Shown here: positions 11,841 to 24,726 of the stretch, piece by piece
Layout of the letters: each line of letters opens with the position of its first letter
How positions within the stretch are numbered: the stretch's first letter is position 1
NCBI RefSeq assembly: GCF_030272615.1
Contig: NC_081409.1
Coordinates: 531,401,791 to 531,465,790, forward strand
Reading direction: 5' to 3'
DNA: 64,000 bases
DNA from: Cryptomeria japonica
Lineage: Eukaryota; Streptophyta; Pinopsida; Cupressales; Cupressaceae
Made by a program: the position numbers and the translations under genes
Notes under the pieces: generated by a model
Seen by the model: only the letters and a program-made list of their open reading frames with translations
Databases searched by the model: none
What the model was told of the DNA's origin: nothing

Positions 11841-13872
11841 TAGGTTTACTCATGAGTTTGGGCAGATCGCGTCCTCGTCGTCGCATCTGCACAGGTGCTC
11901 TGGATTTTCCCCCTTTGGGCAATCTCTGGCAAAGTGTCCCCATTTGCTGCAGGCTCGACATTCAATCATTGGTCGGCCTTTGGCATCGTACTGTACCCAA
12001 TGGTTGTTATTATTGTTTTTTCCACCTCTTCAGTTGTTTCGGTAGCCACCGAATGATGCAGTTGTATTGGCCGGCTACTGTGGGTTGGCCGTTGTTGCAG
12101 CTGTTGATGGTTGCTCCTACGCAAGGAGCACTTGTGCACTTTTGGTCTTCATATTGTATAGGCGCTCCTTGGTGGAGTGTCCCAATACTTGACAAATGTC
12201 ACAGAATGCCTTTTTAGGACATGTGCCTTTAGTGTGACCACCTTCCTTGCAGTCTGCGCACCATAATTCCCCTTTACTCTTGTTGCTACTTCCCTTCATG
12301 ACCTTCTTGCTTGCTTCCTCATCGCTACTGCTCCCTTCTAAAGAATCATCATCATCCGATCAGTTCTTCTTTTTCCATGACGTCTTGTCTTCACTTTCTA
12401 TATCCATAGCTTTGTTGTAAGCATCCTCATATGACGTTGGGGGAACAACTTTCATTTTCTTTCTCAAGGAAGATTTCAATCCCTCCACAAACCAACGTCT
12501 TTTCAATCCATCCATCGGTTGATTCTCCATTTTCTCGAGCAGTTCCTTGAGTCGTTGATTGTATGTTCTCACACTCTCATGCTTGCTTTGCTTCATACTA
12601 TAGATCTCCGCTACAATTTCGATATCATCACGAAGTAGTTTGAACTCTGCTTGGAATACTTTCTTCAAGTCAGACCATGTGCCGACCATGGTTTTATTTA
12701 CTTCCGAGAACCAGTCTATTGCCACTCCCCATACTGTTGCGAGAAATTGTACCACCCACTCATCCTAGTTGGTCTGCCCATTGGCTGACCAACTTGTTTC
12801 ACACGTCTTGCAATGTCGTATGGGGTCCTACGTTCCATCCCCCGTGAACTTCAGCAGCTTCTAATTCTTCAACATTGTGGTGGTTCCCTATGACCCACTC
12901 TGTGTACTTGGTCTAGTTGGAATTGTTCCCAAGTTCGGTGCACTGGACTTGAACAGATTGTTTTGACAACAGTGCCCTGGTGTCCTCCTGACAATCTCAA
13001 TCGCTCTCGTATCTTCTACGCGTCTGTCTTCGGTGTGCTCCTCACTCTGTGTCCTTCTAGTCTTTGATCCCCTTGACTCCCTTCAGTACGGTGTATCTGG
13101 TTCCACTCCTCCACCATCCCTAATTTCTTGTAATGTGAGGATCAGGTGTCCCAAACAGCGTCGGGTGTTTTCGATCAACTCAGATGCTTGGTCAACTTCA
13201 GCCAATCTCCCACTGGTATCCCCTTCGGCATTCTGGTCCACTTCGTATCCTTCAACACTCTCCTAGTTTCCTTCGAGTAACCCTTATGTGTTCCTGTTGT
13301 CCCCTTCAGTTAATTCTTCTACAATTCTCTGTAGCCACCATCTCCACTCGGCTTGCTCTTCCAACCTTAATGTTCTTTGGATAGCTTCATGCTCGTCCTC
13401 TTGTCCCTTCGGCACACGCTTCCTATCTTTGTTCAAAGTCAATGGCATCAATTACCTCCTTCATATGGATTGAGTATTTGTTGCCGTCGACGGCTCTCGT
13501 AACGCTCCTCTTCCCGTCGGGTCCTCTCCTCGAATCGTTGTAAGATCTGTTGGCGGCGATCCTCCCGGTTTTCCTCTTCTCGCAAGTTGTGGAGAGCAAT
13601 AAAGTGTTGTGCTAAAAGCCTTGGTAAGTGGCACATAAGACGGACTATCCACTGCTGGACTTACCCCGAGTGCATCCCAAATCACACTCTCGGGAACTTC
13701 TACGCATTCCACCTCCTTACGAACGTAAGTCCCAATGCCTTCAGTATATTTGCACAGTCCTCTGTCGGTGCTCTTTCCCCTTCGAATACTTCTTCGTCAC
13801 TTGTGCTTTGTTCGCTTGCTAGTTGGCCCATTATAGGGTTCTTGCCATGTCATACATCTACCGTCCCCTCAG
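11841..13872 (-). pseudogene. gag: Gypsy Gag with zinc knuckles
   Basis: The capsid-like part (12755-12360) contains GVAIDWFSEVNKTMVGTW, FQAEFKLLRDDIEIVAEIY and MKQSKHESVRTYNQRLKELL. Downstream come CADCKEGGHTKGTC (CX2CX4HX4C) near 12240, a partial CDICQVLGHSTKE, and CSKWGHFARDCPKG near 11930: three nucleocapsid-type knuckles. The N-terminal part (13448-13636) is Arg/Glu rich and probably helical. Stops and frameshifts separate the pieces. It follows directly on the PBS, as expected for Gag. Confidence 0.85.
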
Positions 13873-13897
13873 TTAATTCATTCTCCAGATTCGTTCA

Positions 13898-13912
13898 GGC
13901 AACGGCGCCAAA
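13898..13912 (-). promoter_or_regulatory. Primer-binding site of the gypsy element
   Basis: Minus strand TTTGGCGCCGTTGCC directly after the LTR end, the tRNA-Asp-type primer site seen in many plant Ty3/gypsy elements. Confidence 0.75.
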
Positions 13913-14195
13913 TGTTTGCCCCATAGGGTACATGTTCAAAACATAACAGAATGCAAGCAAAACATAACAGTACACATATGCACAATGTATAGAGAACTCA
14001 CAAATATATTCATTGATCACAGAGTTACAATGTATCTCCAAAACAGCATTTTCCGTCTAAGATAACATCACCCGAAGATAAGTACATAAACATATATAAG
14101 GGTGTCGACCGGCTGCAAGTGCAAACCGTTGGCAACCGTCGACTAACCGCCGACCCCTCAACAACAACTAACAACTACTAATTAACCCGACAACA
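13913..14195 (-). repeat. 5' LTR of the gypsy element (283 bp)
   Basis: On the minus strand it starts TGTTGTCGGGTT and ends GGGGCAAACA, next to the PBS. It contains a minus-strand TATATATG promoter-like stretch near 14093. Its partner LTR is not in the window. Confidence 0.75.
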
Positions 14196-14395
14196 ATTGT
14201 TAGTGAGGCCATACCACATGTTGTCTTGTGCCTATAAAGACAGCATGAGAACTTCTAGGCAGAAGTGCTAATCTTATTGAAGATTTATTGATTGTATGAT
14301 AGTATCCAAGCCTTTAGAGGATATTCCCATAAGTTTGGAGCTGGACTTGTGAAGTCTTCATGACCTTTAGGGGGTGCACAATCCTTTGTACCTAT
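14196..14395. other. Segment S1, left part
   Basis: It aligns with 51307-51507, sharing TTGTCTTGTGCCTA, GAGGATATTCCCAT and GAAGTCTTCATGACCTTTAG. The paralogue runs on without a break into sequence that here resumes only at 23269, so S1 is split by solo LTR H. Function unknown; no coding potential seen. Confidence 0.7.
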
Positions 14396-16518
14396 TGATG
14401 GAAATATTGTCATTGATGTCAAAAAGAGACAATGCTATTTGATATGTTAAAGTAAGATTGATAACAAAGAGATTTGTGATGACACAATACTACTACAGTA
14501 ATAAATTGATAGTGGCATAAATGCAGATCCATAAATATTAGTATTGAAATATTTGATCAAAGGCAATAATGAATATGTTAAAGTGATGCAATCTTGAAAT
14601 AAGCAACAATTGACTTCATGATACCGACTTCCTTAAAGCAGAACAAATTCTCTAAGCAGCGATTTTGTTGTTTGCAGAGTATTGAGACAACAACAACAAA
14701 TAAAGTCCAATAATACAGTGATTTGAAGCAACAGCAATGAAGTCTGATTCATAATGCAAATCGATTCTTATTCAATAAGGTGGAAATTATTGAATAATAC
14801 AAACAAGTGATTAGCAAAGATGGGAATTTGTCTTTACAAATAACAATCACCAGATGACAGCGACATGAATATACATAAGAAAAGTCAGCAATTACACTTG
14901 CACAGAAAAATGAAGAAGAGACATACCATAATTGATCACATTGTACTTTGGATGGAAATGAAGGTGAGAATATGTTGTAGAACAATGATTAGTATCAGCA
15001 TTCAGGATAGCCACAATACAATAAGAAATTAAAGAATGACATAACAACTATATCAAAATTCAGATACTTAGCATGAACGTGGACAGACTACAAAGAACAT
15101 TTACCATTACTTGTGTTGGTCGAGATGGTACAAGATAAAAACAGCGCTACAATCCTTTGAAAAGACAACTCCAAGGAACTAAAGAATATCGACTATATTA
15201 TGGACAGAGACCAAAACAGTGGATTAATAAAGCAAGTTTGTGTTGTAGTTAAAACCAAAGAAACATCCTTGGGAGCTCGCTTACTAGCAGATGCAATCAC
15301 TTCGACACTACAGGTCTTGAAAACCAAAGGGCAGCGATTTATGTGAAAAGGCAGCGATAACATTCTGCAGAATTCGGAAGTAAGAAGCAGGCAGTGATAT
15401 AAAAGATTTGCCTAATAATGAGCAGCGATTACACCTTGATGGTGATAGGTTAGATTTAAAGAATAAAGCAACGATGTGAATGTTAAATAAAGATGCAGCG
15501 ACCATGCACATAAACGAGGACAGAATGAAGAACGAAGCACAAAGGCAGTGGATATTGATAAGTTTGTCTTCAAAAAAGAGACTGGTGAACTAATACACAA
15601 GCATTATTACTTAACACTCTAAAAGTAAACGGACTAAGTGTTTAAACTGCGATTTGTGTAAAAGTGCAGAGATTAAATGACAAAGGATAGCCCTGATAAA
15701 AACAATAGTCTCCTTCAAAGTCAATCAGAATATAATCGAAGTCAAAAACCTTCGATCTAAATGTGTTGAGAAAGGTGCGATTAACATAAGGCAACGATTT
15801 ATAGAAGTAGTGATTAGATGCTGGTCGATAAAGACAAAGGACAAAGCAGCTGGCCTGAGTTGGCAGCGATACATGACAAAGCATATCATTGCTTGCTGAG
15901 GACGTAAATATTGGTGCAATTGAAACTAATGACCAAGGGTTGCAAAATCATTAAGAAAACAAGATTATGATTTGTTAAGTAACCGATCAAAGTATAACCA
16001 AGAGGTGTGATTTAATTAATGAAAAGAGCTATTAACAAAAGGTGCGATTTCTTTAGTTTCTAAAGATGTCTACTTTCATAAGGGATACATCTCTTCTATA
16101 ATATATGAAGAAATAAATAGAGACATTGATAAGATGAAAAAAGAGTGTGTGTAAGTGTTGAAGTTGTGGGTATAAAGAATGTGGTATGTAATAAAGAATG
16201 TTATGTAAATAATATAGTGAATATGGTGTATGTGATAAAAAGAAAATACAAGAAAATATGTGAATAAGAAAAGTGTGATATGTAAGTTAAAAAGCAGATA
16301 TATAAATATACACCAAATTCAAAGAGAACAAATACATGAGAAGATTGTTTTCAGATTTATGAAGAAGATATAATTGAAAGTGCAGATTTGAGAAAAGAAT
16401 AAGTGCATCCAAGACAGATTTATATGAAGATGTATATGCAGATTTGAAGGGTTTGCAAATTATCCATCATCCATTGATATAGCAACATTGTCAAGGTCGA
16501 AATTTAGATTTATGTGAA

Positions 16519-16628
16519 GTGGGTTGGTGCTCACGAATTATGAAGTGGGAGTTGGTGCTTCCAGTGGGTTGGTGCTCACAAAATTCAGATTTGGGAGTTA
16601 GTGCTTCCAATGGGTTGGTGCCTACAAA
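16519..16628 (+). repeat. GGGTTGGTGC tandem repeat
   Basis: Three copies (16521, 16566, 16612) of a 45-46 bp unit containing GGGTTGGTGC and GTTGGTGCTTCCA. The last copy ends within the hAT target-site duplication. Confidence 0.75.
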
Positions 16629-16659
16629 CCAGAGAAACGAAAAATCGCCCAAAATCGCC

Positions 16660-16765
16660 TGGACTCAGCGAGTCCAGGGGGCTCGGACTCGGACTCGGCC
16701 GAGTCTAAGGTCCAGACTCGCCCAAACTCGCCGAGATTGGCGAGTCCCGACTCCCAGACTCGGTC
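16660..16765. repeat. GACTCG subterminal array, left end of hAT-1
   Basis: At least ten copies of CGAGTC/GACTCG in both orientations within about 100 bp, strongly GC-rich against the AT-rich surroundings. Such subterminal repeats bind transposase in characterised hAT elements; binding here is inferred. Confidence 0.75.
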
Positions 16766-17448
16766 GGCGGAAATGACATTTTAAGTTTAAAAATAAAAAC
16801 TTACAATATGTTTTCAATTGATTTTTTTTTGTTTATATTATACTTTTAGCCTAAAAGTGAGCTTCATTTCATTCATTTGGCAAAATAGGAGGCAAAAGGT
16901 GAGTTGTGAGGAGAAACAAGGGTTCATTGAAGGAAAAACAGCAAGGAGGAAGCTCAAGATTTCGTCCATAAATCACATTGGGGCTGCATTATACTTTCAT
17001 TTGGTGCATCAAGAGTTGGAGAGGAAGAGTTTGCATCTCATTTCACGCTTGTTGTAAGAGGTAAGATTGATTTTTTGAGTTTTTTTTTGTTTCTTGTAAG
17101 CAAAAATTTCATTGCAATTTGTTTGATTAATTTTCTAATCATTTCATTTGAAAGCTTTACATTTTCTTTCAAAATCTAATGTAGGTAAGAGATAGGGTTT
17201 GTAAATTTCTTTAAAAAAAAGGTAGGGTTTGAAATTTTGATCAAACCCTAAATTTCTTTTTTAAAAAATTTGCAAACCCTACCTTAGTACCTACATTAGT
17301 TTTTTGAAAAGAATGTACAATTTTTTTTATATTAATTTATGACAATGCACAAATTCTCAAATATTAATTTTTTTATCTTTGTAATAATGTATAATTGCAG
17401 CAACCTTGACTTTTTTATTTGCCTCAATTTTCACATTACAATCATACA

Positions 17449-20400
17449 ATGTTTGCTTCTAAACTCCCAGTGAGAAAGGACCCCGCTGGGAAATATCATT
17501 AAGATTTTCCCGAGCAAAAAAAAGGACAGACAAAGTGTAAATTTTGTAAAACAATATTCCATGGAAGAATATATAGATTAAAATACCATCTTGTCGGCAT
17601 ACGTGGCCATGATGCCAAACCATGCACATTAGCAACTGTTGAAGCTACACGTGAGTGCTATGTGCAACTTGAAGCACTTGAAAAAAAGAAGGAAATGGTG
17701 AAGAAGCAAAAGGAGGATTTGGTGGGCATTGGTTGTGTTGGAGGGCTTTCTTCCATGCCTCCATATCGTCCCAATGCTAGTGCTTTTGCTTCTGCTATGC
17801 TCATGGTCCTGGCACTACCAATGGTAGTGGGAGTGTTAGCATTGGTCCTAGAATTCATAAATCTAGGTTGGATTCCTACTTTGAGCCTCGCACTACTCCT
17901 GGCTCCCAACCGTCGCTTGAGAGCATGGATTGGAACAAGGAGGTCCATGATGCTACTAGATTGGTAGTCGGTAGGTTTTGGTACTACTTCACTATTCCAT
18001 TCTTTGCAGCCAGGTGAATATTTTTTGTTTGATTGTTTTAATATTTATAGTTTGAATATTTGTTTGATTTTTTGTTGTACATAGTACATACTTATCTCAT
18101 TTAATTTATTTGTGACAGGTCTCCTTATTGGCAGGAAATGGTTGATGTCATTACCATATGCAGGGTGGGGTTCAAAGCCCCGTCTGAATCTGATTTAAGG
18201 GGACCAATTTTGTCAAATATAGTACGTGCATGATGTGAAGGGTGAATTACAGGATCAACGCCAGATATGGAGTAGGACAAGTTGCACCATCATGACTGAT
18301 GGTTGGACAGATAGGAGAAATAGAACTCTCCTTAATTTTCTTGTTTCTTCCGCAGGTGATTGATTAATTTTAATTTCATTTAGTCATTAATTTTTTTTTA
18401 ATTTTTATTTAATGATTTATTGAATGATCGTTGATCTTGCTTTATTTTTAATTTCAGGGGGCATTGTTTTCATCAAGTCCATTGATGCCTCCGCACACTG
18501 CAAAAATGCCACATTCCTATGTGAAGCAATAGAGGAGGTGATACATGACGTGGGTGAGGAGAACGTGGTGCAGTTAGTTACCAATAATGCAGCAAATTAT
18601 GTTGTTGTAGGTAGACTTTTGATGGAGAGGCACCCATCTATATTTTGGTCTCCATGTGCCGCCCATTGCATTGACCTCATGTTGGAGGATATTGGGAAAC
18701 TCCCATGGATTAAGAGATGTGTAGAAAGGGCAAAAAATGTTTGCAAATTTGTATATAATCACTCATGGGTGTTAGCTCTTGTGAGGCAATACACGGAGCA
18801 GAGGGAGTTAGCTCGTCTTGGAATCACCAGATTTGCCACTAACTTCATTACATTACAGTTCATGCTTCGGTGTAAGGCGGCTTTGAGACGTATGATTGTT
18901 AGTGAGGAGTGGGGCTTCTTCATCCTATGTTGCTACCGCTACAAGGATAGATATGTCAGATTGCATTTTTGATGAGGGAGGCTTTTGGACCCCTTGTGCT
19001 GAGATTATGAAGGTAAATTTTTTATAAATTCTACAATTTAAGTTTCTGTTAAATAATTTATTCATCATTTTCTCTTATTTGCTCATTTTTATAAATTACA
19101 CAATATTTGCAATTTTGCAGTTTGTTAAGCCCTTGATGGTTCTCCTACGAGTTACGGATGGGGAAAAGCCCTCAATGGACTACATATATGAGGGCATGGA
19201 TAGGGCCAAGGAGGCCATCAGATCCGTGTATGGAGGAGATGAGAGTAGGTATCGTCCAATTTGGGATATCATTGATAAGAGATGGCAAACCAGCTTCACA
19301 GGCCCATCCATGCAGTAGCATATTATCTTAATCTGGCATTCCATTTCCACCCTACTTTCAAGGCGAATGAGGAGGTTCTTAGTGGGTTGTACTCAGTCAT
19401 AGAGCGGATGGCACTTGCTGGTTGTATTACCGAAATTATGCGAGAGATATAGTTGTTTTCTAGTGCTCAAGGGGAGAACTTCTCTCGTCCTATTTGCAAA
19501 GAAAGTAGGACAACTATGATGCCAGGTAAAAATACATTCTAAGGCATAATTTTAATTTTATTATATATTGATAAATGAGTCGAGAGTGAGAATATTTTTT
19601 TTTATTTTTCTCATTTTAGATAATTGGTGGAACTTTTTTGGCCCAAAAACACCAAATATTTAGAAGTTGGCCATTCGCATTTTGAGCCAACCACGCAGCG
19701 CATTTGGGTGTGAGCACAATTGGAGTATATTTGAGTACATACACTACAAGACGCGCAATAGATTATCTGTGGAGAAGTTGAACGATCTTGTCTTTGTTCA
19801 CTACAACCTCCCCCTCAAACAGAAACGAAGTGCACAGAATGACATCTCCCCCTATCATTCTAGAGGAGGTTGATCCTGAAGCCGAGTGGACCACTGAGGC
19901 TACAAAACCTGTCTTTAGTGACGACAACATTGATTGGGTCGACTAGGCAGATAGAGAGGTTGAGGTTGTAGCCATGGCAAAGGAGCAAAGAGCACGAGCA
20001 GAGACAACAGAACCAGAGGCAGTCATAGATATTCATATACCTGATGTTGGTTTGGGTGGGCACGGTGTCACAGGCAGAGGCTATGGCTGAAATATACCCC
20101 TTAGCTTTTTTTGGATTTTTTCCCAGTTACAAACAACACCAACACCCGTTAGGGTTAGATAATGAAATCAAACACTGTTGAAAGTAACCCTTTCACTTTC
20201 CGATCACCGAGGGCCCAATGTGGGAGGGTGAGAGCATATGGTGTTAAGGGGATCGTTAGCTCAATAACCTATTGGAAATGATAATTCAAATACAATACTG
20301 GGCGGCAGGCCAGCCCCTTCCGCTTATCCAACGGGTGAAAGAAACTTCTACAGCAGTATGGCGATGCAACGAGCCAATTAGAAGATTACAAGAACTGAAA

Positions 20401-22545
20401 GTAACAGCAATCACTCGACCACTTATCCAATGGGAGGATTGAAAATGAAATTACAATCAACTCAATCACTTATTCAGTGGGGGGACAGTGTTACAATAAA
20501 TTAGAAAGGTGGCAAGCTAGCCTCTTCCACTTAAACAGTGGAACTAAGAGCAACAATCCAAAATAGATGGATGTTAGTACTACTAATCAGCTTTACAATA
20601 CACAATATGGATTTTCAAAATTACTAGAAACCACTGTCCAAAGATGGGTGGCAAAGCCAACCTCTTCCACTTATGCAGTGGGACTAAGAGAAATCAAGAG
20701 AAATTGTTGTTAGTACTACTAACGCATTACAATATGAATCATAATGGATATACAAGTGCTAATAACCAAACCAACAGCTACAACTAATTACCAAGATCTC
20801 TCTCACCACACCAATGAACTCACACACCAAAATACCAACTTCACTCTCGAAAAACAGAATCTGATATAAATGAACAGCGGGCTGGAAATGCAGACCAGCA
20901 ACACAAAACCCCCACAAAACACTTCTATCTTTCTCTAATCACACCCAGACAAACTTTAAACACACCCCAAAGGACCCAAGGCATTCAACGACTAAGGTAG
21001 AACTGAGAAAATAACACTAACAATTCAAAATCCACATAACACACAATCTAATCACCTCCCAGCATAGGGCGTTTACAGCAGAAAGTTCAACTTGTAATAT
21101 AAAATCCATTATTCCAAGATAATCAATGAAAACTTACAGGAAGAATCGCCCAAGGCATAGAAATTGAACAAGCAAATACCCAAAATGAGCTGACACAGAC
21201 ACAAGAAGCTAAGAACAAAAACATGCTTACACTAGAAAACAACAACGTGGAAACACACTAACAGCACTCCAAAAATCAGAAACCACAAAAATCTTCATCT
21301 TCGTTGAGCCCAATCTACTCCTCTGGACGAGAAACAGTCACAAATTCACCTAGGAGCAATCTCTCAAGCATGAAATTGAAAGCACTAGGAGTTATGCATC
21401 CCTCGAAGCAAGAGTCTGACAGTATTTTGACAGCACTTCGTTATCATAGCAAATAGATACCAAAACAAGAGCCCAACACTCTTATTTATAGCTTTTTGTG
21501 TCTCCAAATTCAAATTCACATTCCCTCCAAATGGACACCAAACCCAAATGCACATTTGCTTCATATTATTTTGAAATTTACATTTCATTTCTCCTTTTCC
21601 CTAAATCGACCTTCACTAAAAGGCAAATATACTTTATAAAAATATCAATAAAGCATAATGTGGCGACCAAAGGTGATAAAGTGCATTATATTATAAAATC
21701 AACTTATTCCTCCTTAGGCGTCCAATATGAATAAGTGAAATATATTGCAAAATTAACTTATTTATCCCTTAGGCGTCCATCATGCCTTAGCTAATATTTC
21801 ACTTAATAAAACATTTTTCCTCAACAAGGAATCACCCAACATAAGCACTTGTTTACACATTTTCAAAGATTAAAATCTTCAATAATATATTTTTAAGATA
21901 GACACCCCCAAAAAGCAGAAATAACTTAAGTTATTTAATTAATAAATGACTAGGTTCATTTGATCATACAATCAAGCTGAAGAAACTGAATCCAATTTGC
22001 CTGCCAAAAATAGAACTGAATCTCTGGATCATCATGCCAAGTTGGACTGTCATAAATAGCCTATGTTGCACTGGCTCAACCCAAAACCCTAAAAATAGTA
22101 CTTACTAAAATTAGTGAGTGTCTCCAAACTCTGTTAGGGCACAAACCAGAAAACAACTGTCACTTATTAAAAATAGCACTTACTAAAAATAGCATACTGT
22201 TAAAAATAGTAAGTGTGTCCAAATGCAATTTAACCACATATTGAGCCTCCGTCACAACTTACTAAAAATAGTAAGTCCAGAAAAGTCTTCAGATTCGTTT
22301 GCATGTCACACCATCGCGAGGCTTGTGAAGCTTTCTGAAAACCCAAAAGGAATCCAGAATCAAAATTGTAAAACTCCAACATGCAAGCCACCAGAATTGC
22401 CAAAACATCCTCCTAGAAATAGGAAACCCTAATTTTGCCTCTGACTGACCAACGGGTCTCGAGATTGGCCAACAGACCCCAAAACAAACTAAAGCAGAAA
22501 AGGGGTCATTACAATGGTTGTCGAATCATCCAGGGCCTACCTTAG
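17449..22545 (+). pseudogene. hAT transposase (BED finger, DUF659, hAT dimerisation)
   Basis: The BED-type finger KCKFC-H...LKYHL-GHDAKPC lies at about 17530-17625. The core follows over 18170-18960: PYWQEMVDVI, MTDGWTDRRNR (first catalytic Asp), LVTNNAANYV, SPCAAHCIDLMLEDIGKL. The dimerisation domain (19670-19860) has FGCEHNWSIFEYIHYKTRNRLS-KLNDLVFVHYN. Four introns with GT-AG ends fit the frame: about 18014-18119, 18357-18458, 19013-19120 and 19526-19619. The usual second catalytic Asp in VTDN is Asn here. Stops (TAA soon after the start, TGA in exon 2) and solo LTR G before the C-terminus show that it is dead. Transposase would cut and paste the element in the nucleus. Confidence 0.85.
20088..22513 (-). 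mobile_element. Solo LTR G inside hAT-1
   Basis: On the minus strand it starts TGTAATGACCCC and ends GGTATATTTCA. Near-matching 5-bp flanks are ATGGC (20083-20087) and ATGGT (22514-22518). It is an inverted paralogue of LTR E (25240-27424). It contains repeated CCACTTATTCAGTGG-like palindromes (20290-20690) and ACTTACT/AGTAAGT hairpins (22090-22285). The hAT coding frame continues across it to a stop at 22543. Confidence 0.82.
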
Positions 22546-22914
22546 ACGCCTTCGTAGGAGGGATGCAGGCTCCTCTGAGCCATAGGCTTGTAGTTGTCTT
22601 TACTTTTGATATTTGTATGGAACATTTGATCATATGATGACATGGATTTTTTATTCCATGAGTTTTGTAATATTGTATACATTTGACAATATTTATATAT
22701 CTATGTTTGTTATTTCCTTCAGCTACAATTTGTGTTTATGCTTATGTGATTGATGTATACTTGTATATGTAATGAAATTAGCTTCTATTTGATGATGTAA
22801 TGAAATTAGCTTCTATTTGATGATGTTATTGTGTCTTTAAGGTGTATTTAATAAAGGGTGCATGAAACAAGTTTTAGATCTTTTAAAATCTCTAAATTTC
22901 TTGAGTTTTTCACT

Positions 22915-22990
22915 TTGCCGAGTCCAGTCGAGTTTTTTTTGCCGAGTCTGAGTCCGGAGTCGAGTCGGCTTTGCCGAGTCCGAGTCCCAT
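22915..22990. repeat. GACTCG subterminal array, right end of hAT-1
   Basis: Seven or more CGAGTC-type words just inside the right terminal inverted repeat, mirroring the left array. Confidence 0.75.
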
Positions 22991-23220
22991 TTCTATGCTA
23001 CAAACATTGTAAAAGAAGAATTATATAAAAGCATTTACTATCGTGGTTTTCTCCCATAAGGGTTTCCATGTATATATCTTGTGTTCTACTTGTGTTCACA
23101 TTAGTTAGATCACATATGAATGTTGGTATGCAATGAATATGTTAATGAGATAAGTTATATACTTGTGATTGAAATTGACAAAGTTTAAATTGGTAAAATT
23201 TGTTGTTATATTGATTCATG

Positions 23221-23250
23221 CCCCTCCCCCCCCCCTTCCCCCCCCACCCC
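23221..23250 (+). repeat. C-rich homopolymer tract
   Basis: Thirty bases almost entirely C, near the right end of LTR H. Its exact length may be a sequencing or assembly estimate. Confidence 0.8.
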
Positions 23251-23273
23251 TCTCTATATAACTGTGTACCTAT

Positions 23274-24272
23274 CGTACTAGTTGCTAGTTCAACATTTCA
23301 GACCTGCACTCTTTTGGTATTGCACATCAATCTAATACGGGATCATTTTCCATGATAGTTTGAAGAGATTTGAGGATTTTAATGATGCATTCTCAGACAT
23401 TGGCATTTTGGGTATGTTTTTATGCTTCCAATTGTGTTTTCTATGCATTACTAGCAAGTATCCCAGTCTAATTTGACAGATAAATGGCAGCAAAAAGGGT
23501 GTTATCAGACCTGCACCTTTATTGCACTTCATTCATACAAGGTATCTCGTCGTTCTTTCCTTCTTGGGTTTGTGTTTACATTGATTATCCATGTTTTATG
23601 AAATATTCCAGCAGTTTATTACATTTGATGAATCATTGTAAACACTGGATGGTAGTACCACCAGTGTGTTTGGCATGAGCTCTTTGATTAATGTACTCAC
23701 CCCACTAAATCACTGGTCGCTTTGCATTGATTGCCACTGAATAAGTGGAGGTTTGATTGTTTACTCACCCCACTAAGTAAGTGGTTCATTTGTATTTTGC
23801 TTATCCATTGAATAAGTGGAGGTGCCCTTTTGCTTTCCCATTGCATAAGTGGAAGTGCCCTTTATTTTCCCATTGAATAATTTAAGTGTCCTTTACTTTC
23901 CCACTAAATAAGTGATGTTTGTAATCGCACCTTGATGAACAGATGGTTGTGTGCTTTCTATCAATATTGCATTAGCACTGCACTAAATAAGTGGTATCAG
24001 TTGGCTTCCTGCCTAGTGCATTTCCTTTCTATCAATATTGCATAAGCACTGCACTAAATAAGTGGTATCAGTTGGCTTCCTGCCTAGTGCATTTCCTTTG
24101 AAATGCAGCATCTCAGTTTAATTGTATTATCCTGAACACCATATGATCTCACATTGCCCATCTCAGAAACTAGGTGATCAAAAAGTGGAAATTATGTTGC
24201 ATTGCATATTACTCTCTTACTTTCACTTGAAAGTTAATTTCAAAAAAAAATTAGACGTGTATATTACAATGG
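23274..24272 (+). other. Segment S1, right part
   Basis: It aligns with 51510-52397, sharing TTCAACATTTCAGAC, GGGATCATTTTC, AGTTTGAAGAGATTTGAGGA and CACTTCATTCATAC. From 23700 it carries many CCACTGAATAAGTGG-like words, as LTRs E and G do. A 90-bp block (TGCATTAGCACTGCACTAAATAAGTGG and its repeat) is duplicated at 23960-24100. No coding frame is supported; it lies just upstream of the PDS5-like pseudogene. Confidence 0.6.
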
Positions 24273-24726
24273 TATCAAAGCTAGTGATCTACCAACCTGT
24301 TGAAAAGCTAACCATTGTTGCAGATACTTCACTTGTATAACATTGTTTCAGAAATTGTTTGTGTTAAGTTCATCCCTCCATCCAATTGTTATAGAAAAAA
24401 TTCAAAAACTTTGGTATTCACTTTCCTATGAATCATGGCTTCAAAATTGGGAGAGAAGCCTTTCAGTGCCAGTAAGGGACTTGAACACCTGCTTCAATAA
24501 ATGGATGGATTACTTTGCATTTTGGATACAGTGGGAAATTGTTTATCAATAATAGATCAATTTGATTTTTTAAAGATGCAAATTGTCAAAGTCCCTAATG
24601 TGAATTCTTCAATTAAGCCTACGTTTATGAGACACCCAGATGAAGAAGTAAGAGTTGCACTAATTTCTTTCATAAGTGAACTAACAAGGATTACAACTCC
24701 TTAAGTCCCACAATGATGACATAATG

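Larger units (their letters stand above)
8923..14195 (-). mobile_element. Ty3/gypsy retrotransposon, 3' part missing
   Basis: Minus-strand order is 5' LTR (14195-13913), tRNA-Asp-type PBS, gag, protease, RT, RNase H, then interruption by B1 at 8922. No integrase or 3' LTR is in the window. All ORFs are broken by stops or frameshifts, so the copy is dead. The right flank begins ATTGT at 14196. Confidence 0.85.
16630..22997 (+). mobile_element. hAT-1, complete autonomous-type hAT transposon
   Basis: 8-bp TSD CTACAAAC lies on both sides (16622-16629 and 22998-23005). The terminal inverted repeats CAGAGAAACG and CATAGAAATG match at 8 of 10 bases. Both subterminal regions are packed with GACTCG/CGAGTC words (16660-16765 and 22915-22990). 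It encodes a broken transposase with BED finger, DUF659-type core and dimerisation domain, and carries solo LTR G. Without G the element is about 3.9 kb, the normal hAT size. Confidence 0.88.
14396..23268 (+). mobile_element. Solo LTR H (about 2.5 kb) carrying a hAT element
   Basis: It starts TGATGGAAATATTGTCATTG and near its right end has GTGGTTTTCTCCCATAAGGG, both typical of long plant LTRs. It is flanked by CCTAT on both sides (14391-14395 and 23269-23273), and the empty-site paralogue at 51.5 kb supports the boundary. The right end reads TA rather than CA. It contains no gag or pol. Many AGCGAT words are scattered over 14630-15900. Without the hAT (16630-22997 plus TSD) it is about 2.5 kb. 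Confidence 0.65.

Noticed and set aside
8929-13872. Endogenous pararetrovirus
   Set aside because: Presence of a short LTR, tRNA-Asp PBS and plant gypsy Gag with zinc knuckles; no movement-protein frame.
17658-17948. Minus-strand ORF over the hAT transposase
   Set aside because: Antisense shadow of the transposase N-terminal exon.
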